From: RHKX01 sp041393495
Lineage (GTDB): Bacteria > Actinomycetota > Thermoleophilia > Solirubrobacterales > 70-9
NCBI GenBank assembly: GCA_041393495.1
Contig: JAWKKA010000014.1
Span: 1-64,000 of the forward strand
Reading direction: 5' to 3'
Length of the DNA stretch: 64,000 nucleotides
Shown here: positions 39,849-47,545 of the stretch, piece by piece
Position numbering within the stretch: the first letter of the stretch is position 1
Layout: each line of letters begins with the position of its first letter
Made by a program: the position numbers and the translations under genes
The notes under the pieces: model-generated
Seen by the model: the letters and a program-made list of their open reading frames with translations, nothing else
Databases searched by the model: none
What the model was told of the DNA's origin: nothing

Positions 39849-41818
39849 GCGGTGAGCGGCGGAGCGAGGCCAAGGCAGGGGGGTCCGCGACCGCCCGCGC
39901 AACCGGCGCGCCGCAGCGAACGGCGAACGGCATTCCCGACGGCGCCTTCGACGGGGCCGAGGCCGCCGAACGGTCCGAGGACGAGGCGCGCGAGTCGGAG
40001 ACCCGGGCGCCGCTCGCGGAAGCCTGGCTTCTCGCCGGGGCGATCTGGCGGACGATCCGCGGCGAGGACGGCCGTGGCCGCAAGGTCCGCTGGCTGCTCG
40101 GTCTGCTCCGCCCCTACCGCGGCCGCGTCGTCGCGATGCTCGCCGCTCTCGTCGTCGCGACCGCGGCCGCGCTCGCTCCCCCCTACCTCACGGGGCTCGC
40201 CATCGACGAGGGCATCGTGCCCGGCGACCTCGACGCGCTGACGCTGATCGTCGTCGCCTTCCTCGCCTCGGCCGTCATCTACTGGGCAGCGACCTACGCG
40301 CAGACCTACCTCGTCGGCTGGGTCGGCCAGCGGGCGCTGCAGGACCTCCGCGAGCACATCTACACCCACCTGCAGGGCATGTCGCTCGGCTTCTACACGC
40401 GCAACCGCCCCGGCGTCCTGATCTCGCGGCTGACCAACGACGTTCAGGCGCTCGACACGCTCGTCACCGACGGCATCGTCACGATGGTCTCGAGCATGCT
40501 GACGCTCGTCGGCGTCGTCGTGATCCTGCTCGCGATCGACGTCCAGCTCGCGCTGATCACGTTCCTGACCTTCCCGCTCCTCGCGGTCGGCAGCATCGTC
40601 TTCCGGATCGTCTCGGCCAGCGCCTACCGGCTCACCCGGGAGAAGATCGCGAACATCACCGCCTACCTGCAGGAGAGCCTCAGCGGCGTTCGCGTCGTCC
40701 GCAGCTTCGGCCAGGAGTCCCGTCACCTCGCCGAGATGGCGGTCCTCAACGAGGAGAACCGCGAGGTCAACATGCGGACCGTCTACCTCAACGCCGCCTA
40801 CTTCCCGGCGGTCGAGCTGCTCTCGGCGATCGGGACCGCCGCGATCCTCCTGTTCGGCGGCTACCAGGTCGTCGACGGCAACGTCGAGATCGGCGTCCTC
40901 GTCACGTTCGTCGGCTACCTGCAGACGTTCTTCGACCCGATCCAGCAGATCAGCCAGCTCTACACGACCTACCAGCAGGGGATGGCGGCGCTCGACAAGA
41001 TCTTCGACCTGCTCGACACCGAGCCCGACCTCATCGACCGGCCCGGCGCGATCGATCCCGAGGAGATCCGGGGCGCGATCGCCCTCGAGCGGGTCTGGTT
41101 CGGCTACGGCGAGGACCCGGGGCGGGCCGACGACTGGGCCCTGCGCGAGATCGACCTGCGGATCCTCCCCGGCCAGACGGTGGCGCTGGTCGGCGAGACC
41201 GGCGCCGGCAAGTCGACCCTGGCGAAGCTCGTCGCCCGCTTCTACGACCCGCAGCGGGGCCGAATCCTGATCGACGGGATCGACGTCCGCGACCTCGACT
41301 CGACCGCGCTGCGGAGCCGGCTCGGCATCGTCCCCCAGGAGGGCTTCCTGTTCAGCGGCACGATCGCGGACAACGTCGCCTTCGGCCGCCCCGGCGCATC
41401 CGCGGAGGAGATCGCCGACGCCCTGCGCGCGGTCGGGGGCGAGGCGATGATCGCGGAGCTGCCGCGTGGCCTCGGCACCCTGGTCGGCGAGCGCGGCGCC
41501 GCGCTGTCGGCGGGCGAGCGGCAGATCGTCGCGTTCGCGCGGGCGCTGCTCGCCGAGCCGCGGATCCTGATCCTCGACGAGGCCACCTCGAACGTCGACG
41601 TCCGCACCGAGCGTCTCATCGAGCAGGGGCTCGAGCGGCTGCTCGCCGGCCGCACGGCGATCGTCATCGCCCATCGCCTGTCGACGATCAGGCGGGCGAG
41701 CCGGATCGTCGTCCTCGAGCACGGCCGGATCGTCGAGAGCGGCACCCACGAGGAGCTGCTCGCGCGCGGCGGCGCCTACGCCCGCCTCTACGGGACCTGG
41801 GCCGGCGTCGCCGCCTGA
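39845..41818 (+). CDS. ABC exporter half-transporter, catalytic-site subunit
   Basis: 657 residues. A 75-residue polar, Ala/Glu-rich N-terminal extension precedes the six-helix membrane domain (about 80-390). The nucleotide-binding domain has Walker A GETGAGKST, intact Walker B with catalytic Glu (ILILDEATSNVD) and H-loop VIAHRLST, but its signature is altered to LSAGERQ. In the heterodimer this altered signature would face the Asp-containing site of the partner, giving one degenerate and one consensus ATP site. GTG start overlaps the previous stop (GTGA). Confidence 0.93.
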   Translation: MSGERRSEAKAGGSATARATGAPQRTANGIPDGAFDGAEAAERSEDEARESETRAPLAEAWLLAGAIWRTIRGEDGRGRKVRWLLGLLRPYRGRVVAMLAALVVATAAALAPPYLTGLAIDEGIVPGDLDALTLIVVAFLASAVIYWAATYAQTYLVGWVGQRALQDLREHIYTHLQGMSLGFYTRNRPGVLISRLTNDVQALDTLVTDGIVTMVSSMLTLVGVVVILLAIDVQLALITFLTFPLLAVGSIVFRIVSASAYRLTREKIANITAYLQESLSGVRVVRSFGQESRHLAEMAVLNEENREVNMRTVYLNAAYFPAVELLSAIGTAAILLFGGYQVVDGNVEIGVLVTFVGYLQTFFDPIQQISQLYTTYQQGMAALDKIFDLLDTEPDLIDRPGAIDPEEIRGAIALERVWFGYGEDPGRADDWALREIDLRILPGQTVALVGETGAGKSTLAKLVARFYDPQRGRILIDGIDVRDLDSTALRSRLGIVPQEGFLFSGTIADNVAFGRPGASAEEIADALRAVGGEAMIAELPRGLGTLVGERGAALSAGERQIVAFARALLAEPRILILDEATSNVDVRTERLIEQGLERLLAGRTAIVIAHRLSTIRRASRIVVLEHGRIVESGTHEELLARGGAYARLYGTWAGVAA

Positions 41819-41827
41819 TGCAGCCGC

Positions 41828-42535
41828 TCAGCCCGGGCTGATCCCGCCGGAGCTCCCGCCGCCGGAGCCCCCGCCGCCGCCGGTGCCGCCGCCGGTGCCA
41901 CCCGGGGTGCCGCCGCTCGGCGGAGTCGGGGCCGGAGCGGGCGCCGGAGCGGGCGCCGGCGCGGGCGCGGTCGTCGGAGCGACCGGGACGGGCGTCGTCG
42001 TCGCCCCGGTGCCGGCCGGGGCCGGGGTCGTCGTCGTGTCCGTGCTGATCGCCGTGCCCTCCTGGCCACACTCCTTGAAGCCGAACGACTCGGCCGCTGT
42101 CCTGGCGTCGCTCTCGGCCTGCTCGAGCTGGACCTGCAGGGAGTCCGCGGTCGCGGTGTCGCCGGCGGCCAGCGCGCTCTGCTGCTGGCTGAGGACCGAG
42201 ACCTCTTCCTCGACGGCGTCGTAGTAGTCGCTCAGGGAGCCGTCCGGATCCTCGGGGCTGCCGAGCGCCTTCAGCCCCTTCAGGGTCTGCTCGGTGATGC
42301 TCTGCCGCTGCTCGAGCCCCGCGGCATCGTCGCTGTTCAGGTTCGCGATCGCGGCGTTCGCCTCGGCGCAGCGCGCATCGGCCGCGGTGATGAACTCCTC
42401 GGTCGAGACCGCGGCGGTCGTCGTCGGGGTCGATGTGACCGACGAGGTCGTCGCATCGTCGCCCCCACAGCCACCGGCGAACGCCGCGATCGCGGCGACC
42501 GCGGCAGCCCCGAGCGTGGCCGGTTTCCCTCTCAT
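41828..42535 (-). CDS. Lipoprotein with Pro-Ala and Gly-Ser tail
   Basis: 235 residues. A signal peptide ends in FAGGCGG (lipobox, Cys about residue 23). The middle (about 45-165) is helical with one Cys near each end (DARCAEANAAIANL and GFKECGQEG), probably disulfide-bonded, with a central IT-EQTLKGLKALGSPEDPDGSLSDYYDAVEEE. The last 65 residues are a Thr/Pro/Ala-rich linker, alternating Ala-Pro, then Gly-Ser, as expected of a cell-wall-spanning tail. No known domain recognised. It is convergent with the ABC exporter operon (9 bp gap). Confidence 0.8.
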   Translation of the reverse strand: MRGKPATLGAAAVAAIAAFAGGCGGDDATTSSVTSTPTTTAAVSTEEFITAADARCAEANAAIANLNSDDAAGLEQRQSITEQTLKGLKALGSPEDPDGSLSDYYDAVEEEVSVLSQQQSALAAGDTATADSLQVQLEQAESDARTAAESFGFKECGQEGTAISTDTTTTPAPAGTGATTTPVPVAPTTAPAPAPAPAPAPAPTPPSGGTPGGTGGGTGGGGGSGGGSSGGISPG

Positions 42536-42683
42536 TGCGGGAAGGTTAGCGACGGGAGAAACCGGAAACGCAGGGCCTCGCGCCAGGGCCGCGGCGCGGG
42601 AACGGCCATTCGGGCGGGCAGCGAGGGCAAGCGCGCCGCGACCGCCCGCCCGCGACCGCCCGCCCGGGATCTCCAGTCGATCT

Positions 42684-42722
42684 ACTGCCGCTTGGTGACC
42701 ATAGTGGTCACCGATTGGCAGT
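42684..42722. repeat. 39-bp nested palindrome near tRNA-Gln
   Basis: Outer arms ACTGCC (42684-42689) and GGCAGT (42717-42722) enclose inner arms GGTGACCA (42694-42701) and TGGTCACC (42705-42712), with 4-nt gaps on both sides and a 3-nt centre. All pairs are exact. It lies between the lipoprotein gene and tRNA-Gln, in a 307-bp stretch (42536-42842) with no other recognisable feature. It could be a dimeric operator (the core resembles GntR-type sites), a terminator downstream of the tRNA, or a structured RNA. Confidence 0.75.
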
Positions 42723-42842
42723 GGTTCGCGAGTCTCGAGGCCGCGGGGCGTCCTGCGTCCGCCCGGCGGCCGCCGTCCGGCGCCGCCGCCCATCCGTCCG
42801 GAGCGCGGTCGCGACCCGGCCACCCCCGCCGCCGGCGGGCGA

Positions 42843-42913
42843 CTGCGGGCCAGGGACTCGAACCCCGAATACCTGTTCCAGAGACAGGCGTGTTGCCATT
42901 ACACCAGCCCGCA
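42843..42913 (-). tRNA. tRNA-Gln (anticodon CUG)
   Basis: The minus strand folds as a standard cloverleaf: acceptor stem TGCGGGC (42907-42913) with GCCCGCA, a D-arm with GTGT/ACAC, anticodon stem CCTGT/ACAGG around loop CTCTGGA (anticodon CTG, reading CAG), and T-arm CGGGG-TTCGAGT-CCCTG. The discriminator is G and no CCA is encoded. It follows the flavoprotein gene by 18 bp on the same strand and could be co-transcribed with it. Confidence 0.95.
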
Positions 42914-42931
42914 GGGTGGAGCTGAGGTTAG

Positions 42932-44164
42932 CTAGCCGAGGTCGTCGAGGTCGGCGTCCGGGTCGGCGATGGCGGCCCGGGCCGCGCCGACCGACCCACC
43001 CGCCTCGATCAGCCGACGCGCCGGAAGCAGGTCCTCGGGACGGCCGACCGAGAGGGCGGCGACGAGGCGATCCGAGCTCAGGTACCAGACCGAGAACCCG
43101 TCCGCGTCGGAGTCGCCGCGCCAGAGCACCTCGTCCCAGTCGGAGGCGCCACCGATGTACTCGAGCGTCGCCCAATCCGCGAGGTCGCTGAAGAAGTAGG
43201 GGACGACGCGATAGGGAGACTTGTCGCCGAGCAGGCCGCGGGCGGCGTGGCGGCCCTGCTGGAGGGCGACGTCCCAGTGCTCGAAGCGGACGCGGCGGCC
43301 GTGCAGCTCGCTCTCGTAGTTGCAGCAGTCGCCGGCCGCGAAGATGCCGGGGGCCGAGGTTTCGAGCCCGGCGTCGCAGACGATCCCGTCGCCGACCTCG
43401 ACGCCGGACCGCCTGGCGAGGGTGGTGTCGGGGCGGACGCCGGCGCCGACGACGACGGCGTCGCACTCGATCGCCAGCCCGCTTTCGGTGACGACCGTGG
43501 TGACGCGCTCGTCGCCCTCGAAGGCGGCGACCGTCTCGCCGGTGGCGAACCCGACGCCCTTCGAGCCGAGCAGGTCCTGCAGCCGCCGTCCGGCCTGCAC
43601 TCCGAACGCACGCGCGAGCAGCACCGGCTCGAGCTCGACGATCGTGCAGCGCTTGCCGATCGCGGTCAGCGACGCTGCCACCTCGGCCCCGATGAAGCTG
43701 CCGCCGACGCAGACGACGTGCTCGGCGTCGGCGACGTCGTCGCGGATCGAGTCCGAGTTGCCGAACGCGCGCAGGTAGTGGATGCCGTCGAGCTGCGTGC
43801 CGTCGACCCGGAGGATGTTCACCATCGCCCCGGTCGCGAGCAGCGCCTTTCCGAAGGCGACCTCCTCCCCGCCCTGCAGCTTCGCGGCGCGCGCGACGGG
43901 GTCGAGCGCGACGACGCTGCTGCCGGTGATCAGCTCGATGCCGTTGTCGTCGTACCACTCACGCGGGTGAACGAGGGCGTCCCGGCGGGACGTCTCCCCG
44001 CGCAGGTACTCCTTCGATAGCGGCGGGCGGTCGTAGGGCGGCTCGGGCTCGCGGCCGACGATCGTGATCGATCCCTCGGTCCCGCGCTTGCGGAGCTCGG
44101 AGGCGCAGTGCCCGGAGGCGATGCCGCCGCCGATGAGCAGGAAGTCGACGGCGCGGCCGGCCAC
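42932..44164 (-). CDS. FAD/NAD(P)-dependent ferredoxin-reductase-like oxidoreductase
   Basis: 410 residues. FAD motif FLLIGGGIASGHCASELRKRG (about 8-28), PYDRPPLSKEYLRG (about 43-56, typical of rubredoxin/ferredoxin reductases and AIF-like proteins), second dinucleotide motif VVCVGGSFIGAEVAASL (about 148-164), and the FAD-binding end motif GIFAAGDCCNY. It would transfer electrons from NAD(P)H to an unknown ferredoxin or Rieske partner; none is adjacent. It ends the transporter/TrkA gene run and is followed by tRNA-Gln. Confidence 0.9.
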   Translation of the reverse strand: MAGRAVDFLLIGGGIASGHCASELRKRGTEGSITIVGREPEPPYDRPPLSKEYLRGETSRRDALVHPREWYDDNGIELITGSSVVALDPVARAAKLQGGEEVAFGKALLATGAMVNILRVDGTQLDGIHYLRAFGNSDSIRDDVADAEHVVCVGGSFIGAEVAASLTAIGKRCTIVELEPVLLARAFGVQAGRRLQDLLGSKGVGFATGETVAAFEGDERVTTVVTESGLAIECDAVVVGAGVRPDTTLARRSGVEVGDGIVCDAGLETSAPGIFAAGDCCNYESELHGRRVRFEHWDVALQQGRHAARGLLGDKSPYRVVPYFFSDLADWATLEYIGGASDWDEVLWRGDSDADGFSVWYLSSDRLVAALSVGRPEDLLPARRLIEAGGSVGAARAAIADPDADLDDLG

Positions 44165-44168
44165 CTGC

Positions 44169-44882
44169 CTAGAGGTCCGGCGTCCGGTCGACCGTCCCCT
44201 CCTCGAGGCCGAGGTACTCGGTCAGCTCCTCCTCGATCCGCGGATCGAGGACCGCGAGCACCTCGTCGCCAGCCCGCAGCACGGTGTCCGGCGTCGGCAC
44301 GAAGCCCGACCCGTCGCGCATCACGCTGATCAGCAGGCTCCCCTTCGGCATCTCGAGCTCCTGGAGCTCCTTGCCGACGACCTGTGCGTTCTCGCCGATC
44401 AAGAGGTCGATGATCTCGATCCTCGCATCGGCGAGGTCGAGCAGGTGGACGAGGCCGTAGCGAGGCACCTGGCGCTCGATCAGGCGCAGGATCAGGTCGG
44501 TGGCGGAGACGTAGGGCTTGACCCCGAGCAGCTCGAAGTGCTGGCGGTTGCGAGGGTTGTTGACGCGGGCGATCACGCGATCGACGCCGTACTTGTCCTT
44601 GGCGACCTGGCAGATCAGCAGGTTGTCCTCGTCGTCGCCGGTGACCGCGATCACCATGCCCGCCCGGGCGATGCCGGCCCGCTCGAGGACCCAGAGCTCG
44701 GACGCATCCCCGTAGAGGACCCGGTGCTCGAGCTCCTGCTCGACGGTCAGGTAGCGCTCGCGGTCGGCCTCGATCAGGGTCACCTCGTGACCCTTGTCGA
44801 TCAGCTCGCGGGCGAGGTTCCAACCGACCTTGCCGCCGCCGACGACCAGCATGTAATCGCCGGTCTCGGTCCGCTCAGGCAT
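44169..44882 (-). CDS. ceoC: TrkA K+-channel regulatory protein (RCK_N + RCK_C)
   Basis: 237 residues. RCK_N/TrkA-N motif MLVVGGGKVGWNLARELIDKGHEVTLIEAD (about 11-40), VLYGDAS and IAVTGDDEDNLLICQVAK, followed by a C-terminal RCK_C (TrkA-C) domain (about 150-225: QVVGKELQELEMPKGSLLISVMRDG). It binds NAD(H) or ATP and gates a K+ transporter. It overlaps a second TrkA-type gene upstream by 8 bp. The pair beside an APC permease matches the ceoB-ceoC arrangement known from mycobacteria. Confidence 0.88.
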   Translation of the reverse strand: MPERTETGDYMLVVGGGKVGWNLARELIDKGHEVTLIEADRERYLTVEQELEHRVLYGDASELWVLERAGIARAGMVIAVTGDDEDNLLICQVAKDKYGVDRVIARVNNPRNRQHFELLGVKPYVSATDLILRLIERQVPRYGLVHLLDLADARIEIIDLLIGENAQVVGKELQELEMPKGSLLISVMRDGSGFVPTPDTVLRAGDEVLAVLDPRIEEELTEYLGLEEGTVDRTPDL

Positions 44883-45327
44883 CGACGCGCTCCGCCCGCT
44901 CGGCCGCGACCTCGCGGAGGCTGGTCTCGAGCATCTCGATCGCCGTCCGGGTCGGGCAGACGGTCATCAGGCCCTGGGTCGCATACCACTCGGCCCGGTA
45001 GGGGTCGAGGATCCGCGCGACCACCGTCTCGACCCGGAACCGGCGCTGGGCGATCTGGGCGATGACGATGTTCGTGTTGTCGCCGTCGGTCGAGGCGACG
45101 AAGACGTCGGCGCGCTCGATGCCCGCGGTCGTGAGCGCATCGATCTCGAGCCCGGTGCCGACCGTGAACTGGCCGCCGGCGTCCTCCCAGGAGGTGTCGA
45201 GGCCGAGCTCGAGGCGGGCGTGCGAATCGGGGTCCTCGTCGACGCACGAAACCTCGTGCCCCTCGGCCAGCATCGCCCGCGCCACGGATGACCCGACGCG
45301 CCCACACCCCACGATCAGGATCAGCAT
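44875..45327 (-). CDS. ceoB: TrkA-type K+ regulatory protein (RCK_N only)
   Basis: 150 residues. The RCK_N motif is MLILIVGCGRVGSSVARAMLAEGHEVSCVDED (about 1-32), then FTVGTGLEIDALTTAGIERADVFVASTDGDNTNIVIAQIA. It lacks the TrkA-C domain carried by its partner, so the two probably assemble as a heteromer. It starts 9 bp after the upstream APC permease gene, implying a shared regulatory role. Confidence 0.88.
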   Translation of the reverse strand: MLILIVGCGRVGSSVARAMLAEGHEVSCVDEDPDSHARLELGLDTSWEDAGGQFTVGTGLEIDALTTAGIERADVFVASTDGDNTNIVIAQIAQRRFRVETVVARILDPYRAEWYATQGLMTVCPTRTAIEMLETSLREVAAERAERVDA

Positions 45328-45336
45328 GTCCTGATC

Positions 45337-47277
45337 TTATTCGCCGGGCGCGGTCAGCAGCACGCGGCAGGGAGCGTTCTTGAGGACGTATTCGCTGACC
45401 GGGCCGATCTCCGACGGTCGCGTGCCGCGGACGCCGCCGAGGACCGCGCCGCCGCGGATCCGGGTTGGTGGCTCGCCGCCGACGATGATCGCCTCGACCC
45501 CGTGCTCGCGTGCCCGCTCGACGATCGCGGCGCCGACGTCGCGGGCGAGGATGTAGCGGGCGTCGAACTCGACGCCGGGGTACTCGTCGACGATCTCCCG
45601 GGCCCGGGCGAGCATCCGCTCGGCCTTCGCGACCTTGTCGTGGGGGATCGGGCCCTCGAGCGGCACCGTCAACGGCAGGTCGATCACGTACAACAGCTCG
45701 AGGCGCGGGTTGCTCTGCCCCTCGAGCGGGTTCGACTCGGCGAGTCGGCAGGCGGTCTGGACGATGTCGTCGTTGAGCCGCTTGGTCCCGATCAGCGGGA
45801 CGAGGACGCTGTCGAGCTCGACGTCCGGCTCCTGCTTGAGCAGGGCCTGCTCGGGGACCGTGACCCGCCTCGCCAGCGGCAGGCCCTCGAAGACGCGACG
45901 GTAGACCCAGTAGGCGACGAGGCCGAACACCATCCAGCCGCCCCCGACCCAGAGAGCGGCACCGTGCAGGACGACGACGGAGACGAACCCGGCCGCCGTC
46001 AGGACCAGCCCGGCGACCGCCGGCAGCGGGACCGTCCCGCCACCGACCCGGACGTTGAAGGGGACCCGAAAGGGCCGCTCGCGGTCCCGCTCCCGAAACC
46101 GGAGCCGGATCAGCGACAGGTGGGCGATCGAGATCGCCAGCGTCGCCCCGAGGGCGAACACCGAGGCGAGCAGCTCGATGTCCCCGGGCAGGACGAGCCC
46201 GACCGCGAACGCGGCCGCGATCAGGATCGCGATGTGGGGAGTCGAGCGGCGGCCGCCGAGCTTTCCGAGCCAGCTCGGGACCTGGCGGTTGGTCGCGAGC
46301 ACGTAGACGTGCCGGGAGAGCCCGAGCATCGTCACCGTCGCCGCGAAGAACAGGATCAACGGCGCGACGGCGACGACCGCCCACTTGAAAACGTTCGCGA
46401 GCCAATCCGGCTCGAAGGCTGTGGTTACGCCGAGCACGGGCGCGTCCTCGAAGACGGTTCCGAGCGCCGTGGTCGGCCCGTCGGGCCCGGCTACCACCGG
46501 GAGCGCCATCAGCGCGACGAACGACATTCCCACGTACACGAACGGGACGACGAAGGCCCCGGCGCGCAGGACCTTGCGCAGGTCCGTGTCCCGCCAGGCG
46601 AGGTCGGGAGCGAGGTCGGAGGAGGCCTCGATGCCGGCGACCGCGACCATCGAGATCACGAGCGCCGTCGCGAGGTTCTCGATGCTCGGCATCCCGAAGG
46701 CGTCGAGCGAGTCGGTCAGCGCGCTCGGGTCCCAGACGACGATCGCGCCGACGACGATGAGCAGGAACTGGAGAGCGAGGTCGGCGCCGGTGACGGCGAG
46801 GAGCAGTCCCTGCCTGCGGCTGCCCGTGTAGCCGACGATGTTGATCGCGGCGACGGCGAGGACGACCCCGATCGCGACGACCTGCTCGGCGGCCCCGGTC
46901 GTCAGCTCGGACGAGATCGGGCCGAGGTAGTGCGGCACCGTGATCGCGGCGAGGGCGATGACGATCACGTAGTCGATCAGGATCGCCCATCCGGCGACGA
47001 AGCTGACCACCTCGTTGAACGCGTAGCGGGCGAGGGTGTTCGACCCGCCCCGCTCGCGGAACATCGCGCCCCCCTCGACGTAGGTCATCATCGTCAGCAG
47101 GTAGATCAGCCCGGCGACCGCGAAGACCACCGGGGTCAGCGCGAATGCCTCGTCGGCGACGACGCCGAGCGAGTAGTAGACCGAGAACGCGACCGCGGAA
47201 TGGGCCATCGCCCACAGCCACGGCACGCCGAGGAAGCGCCGGCCGACGGGCGGCCGGGCGGCCGGGCGATCAGCCAT
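45337..47277 (-). CDS. APC-superfamily permease with C-terminal USP domain (copy A)
   Basis: 646 residues. Twelve transmembrane helices (about 15-455) start with FSVYYSLGVVADEAFALTPVVFAVAGLIYLLTMMTYVEGG, the APC helix-1/2 region. The cytoplasmic tail (about 495-646) folds as a universal-stress-protein domain: a beta strand LDSVLVPLIGTKRL, central ELLYVID and VEAIIVGGEP, and GPVSEYVLKNAPCRVLL as the nucleotide-loop region. APC-plus-USP proteins include the KimA K+/H+ symporters. With a TrkA pair immediately downstream, K+ uptake is a reasonable inference; amino acid transport is the alternative. Paralogue of 47546-49450. Confidence 0.87.
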   Translation of the reverse strand: MADRPAARPPVGRRFLGVPWLWAMAHSAVAFSVYYSLGVVADEAFALTPVVFAVAGLIYLLTMMTYVEGGAMFRERGGSNTLARYAFNEVVSFVAGWAILIDYVIVIALAAITVPHYLGPISSELTTGAAEQVVAIGVVLAVAAINIVGYTGSRRQGLLLAVTGADLALQFLLIVVGAIVVWDPSALTDSLDAFGMPSIENLATALVISMVAVAGIEASSDLAPDLAWRDTDLRKVLRAGAFVVPFVYVGMSFVALMALPVVAGPDGPTTALGTVFEDAPVLGVTTAFEPDWLANVFKWAVVAVAPLILFFAATVTMLGLSRHVYVLATNRQVPSWLGKLGGRRSTPHIAILIAAAFAVGLVLPGDIELLASVFALGATLAISIAHLSLIRLRFRERDRERPFRVPFNVRVGGGTVPLPAVAGLVLTAAGFVSVVVLHGAALWVGGGWMVFGLVAYWVYRRVFEGLPLARRVTVPEQALLKQEPDVELDSVLVPLIGTKRLNDDIVQTACRLAESNPLEGQSNPRLELLYVIDLPLTVPLEGPIPHDKVAKAERMLARAREIVDEYPGVEFDARYILARDVGAAIVERAREHGVEAIIVGGEPPTRIRGGAVLGGVRGTRPSEIGPVSEYVLKNAPCRVLLTAPGE

Positions 47278-47286
47278 GGCCGGGCC

Positions 47287-47481
47287 TCAAGCCGGCCGCC
47301 GCGTCGCCAGATAGAGCCGGCCCCCGCCGAGCGCCACGAAGACGATCCCGAGCAGGACTCCCACCGATGCCGGGCCGCCGCCGGCGGCGAGCGTCCGGAT
47401 CACGATCACCACCCCGAGGACCACGATCGCCGACGAGAGCACTTTCGTTCCGGTCGTTCGGATCGGCTGTCTGGGCGCCAC
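47287..47481 (-). CDS. Tiny two-helix membrane protein (cassette A)
   Basis: 64 residues from a GTG at 47481: two transmembrane helices (VLSSAIVVLGVVIVIRTLAAG and SVGVLLGIVFVALGGGRLYL) and a basic end (ATRRPA). I chose this start because TACAAT (47489-47494, minus strand) lies 7 nt upstream, which fits a leaderless mRNA, and upstream codons are low-complexity. It is related to the 66-residue protein at 49508-49708 (ending GVGRLWLGLRPPR). It sits 9 bp before the APC-USP permease gene and may be an accessory subunit. Confidence 0.7.
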   Translation of the reverse strand: MAPRQPIRTTGTKVLSSAIVVLGVVIVIRTLAAGGGPASVGVLLGIVFVALGGGRLYLATRRPA

Positions 47482-47545
47482 GGCGGCGATTGTAGTTGCC
47501 GCCGACGCCCCTCCGACGGCGCCGTCCGCCTTGGCAGCGCCGGGC

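Noticed and set aside
42843..42913. Mobile element integrated at tRNA-Gln
   Set aside because: No integrase, no repeated tRNA 3' end and no compositional change on either side.
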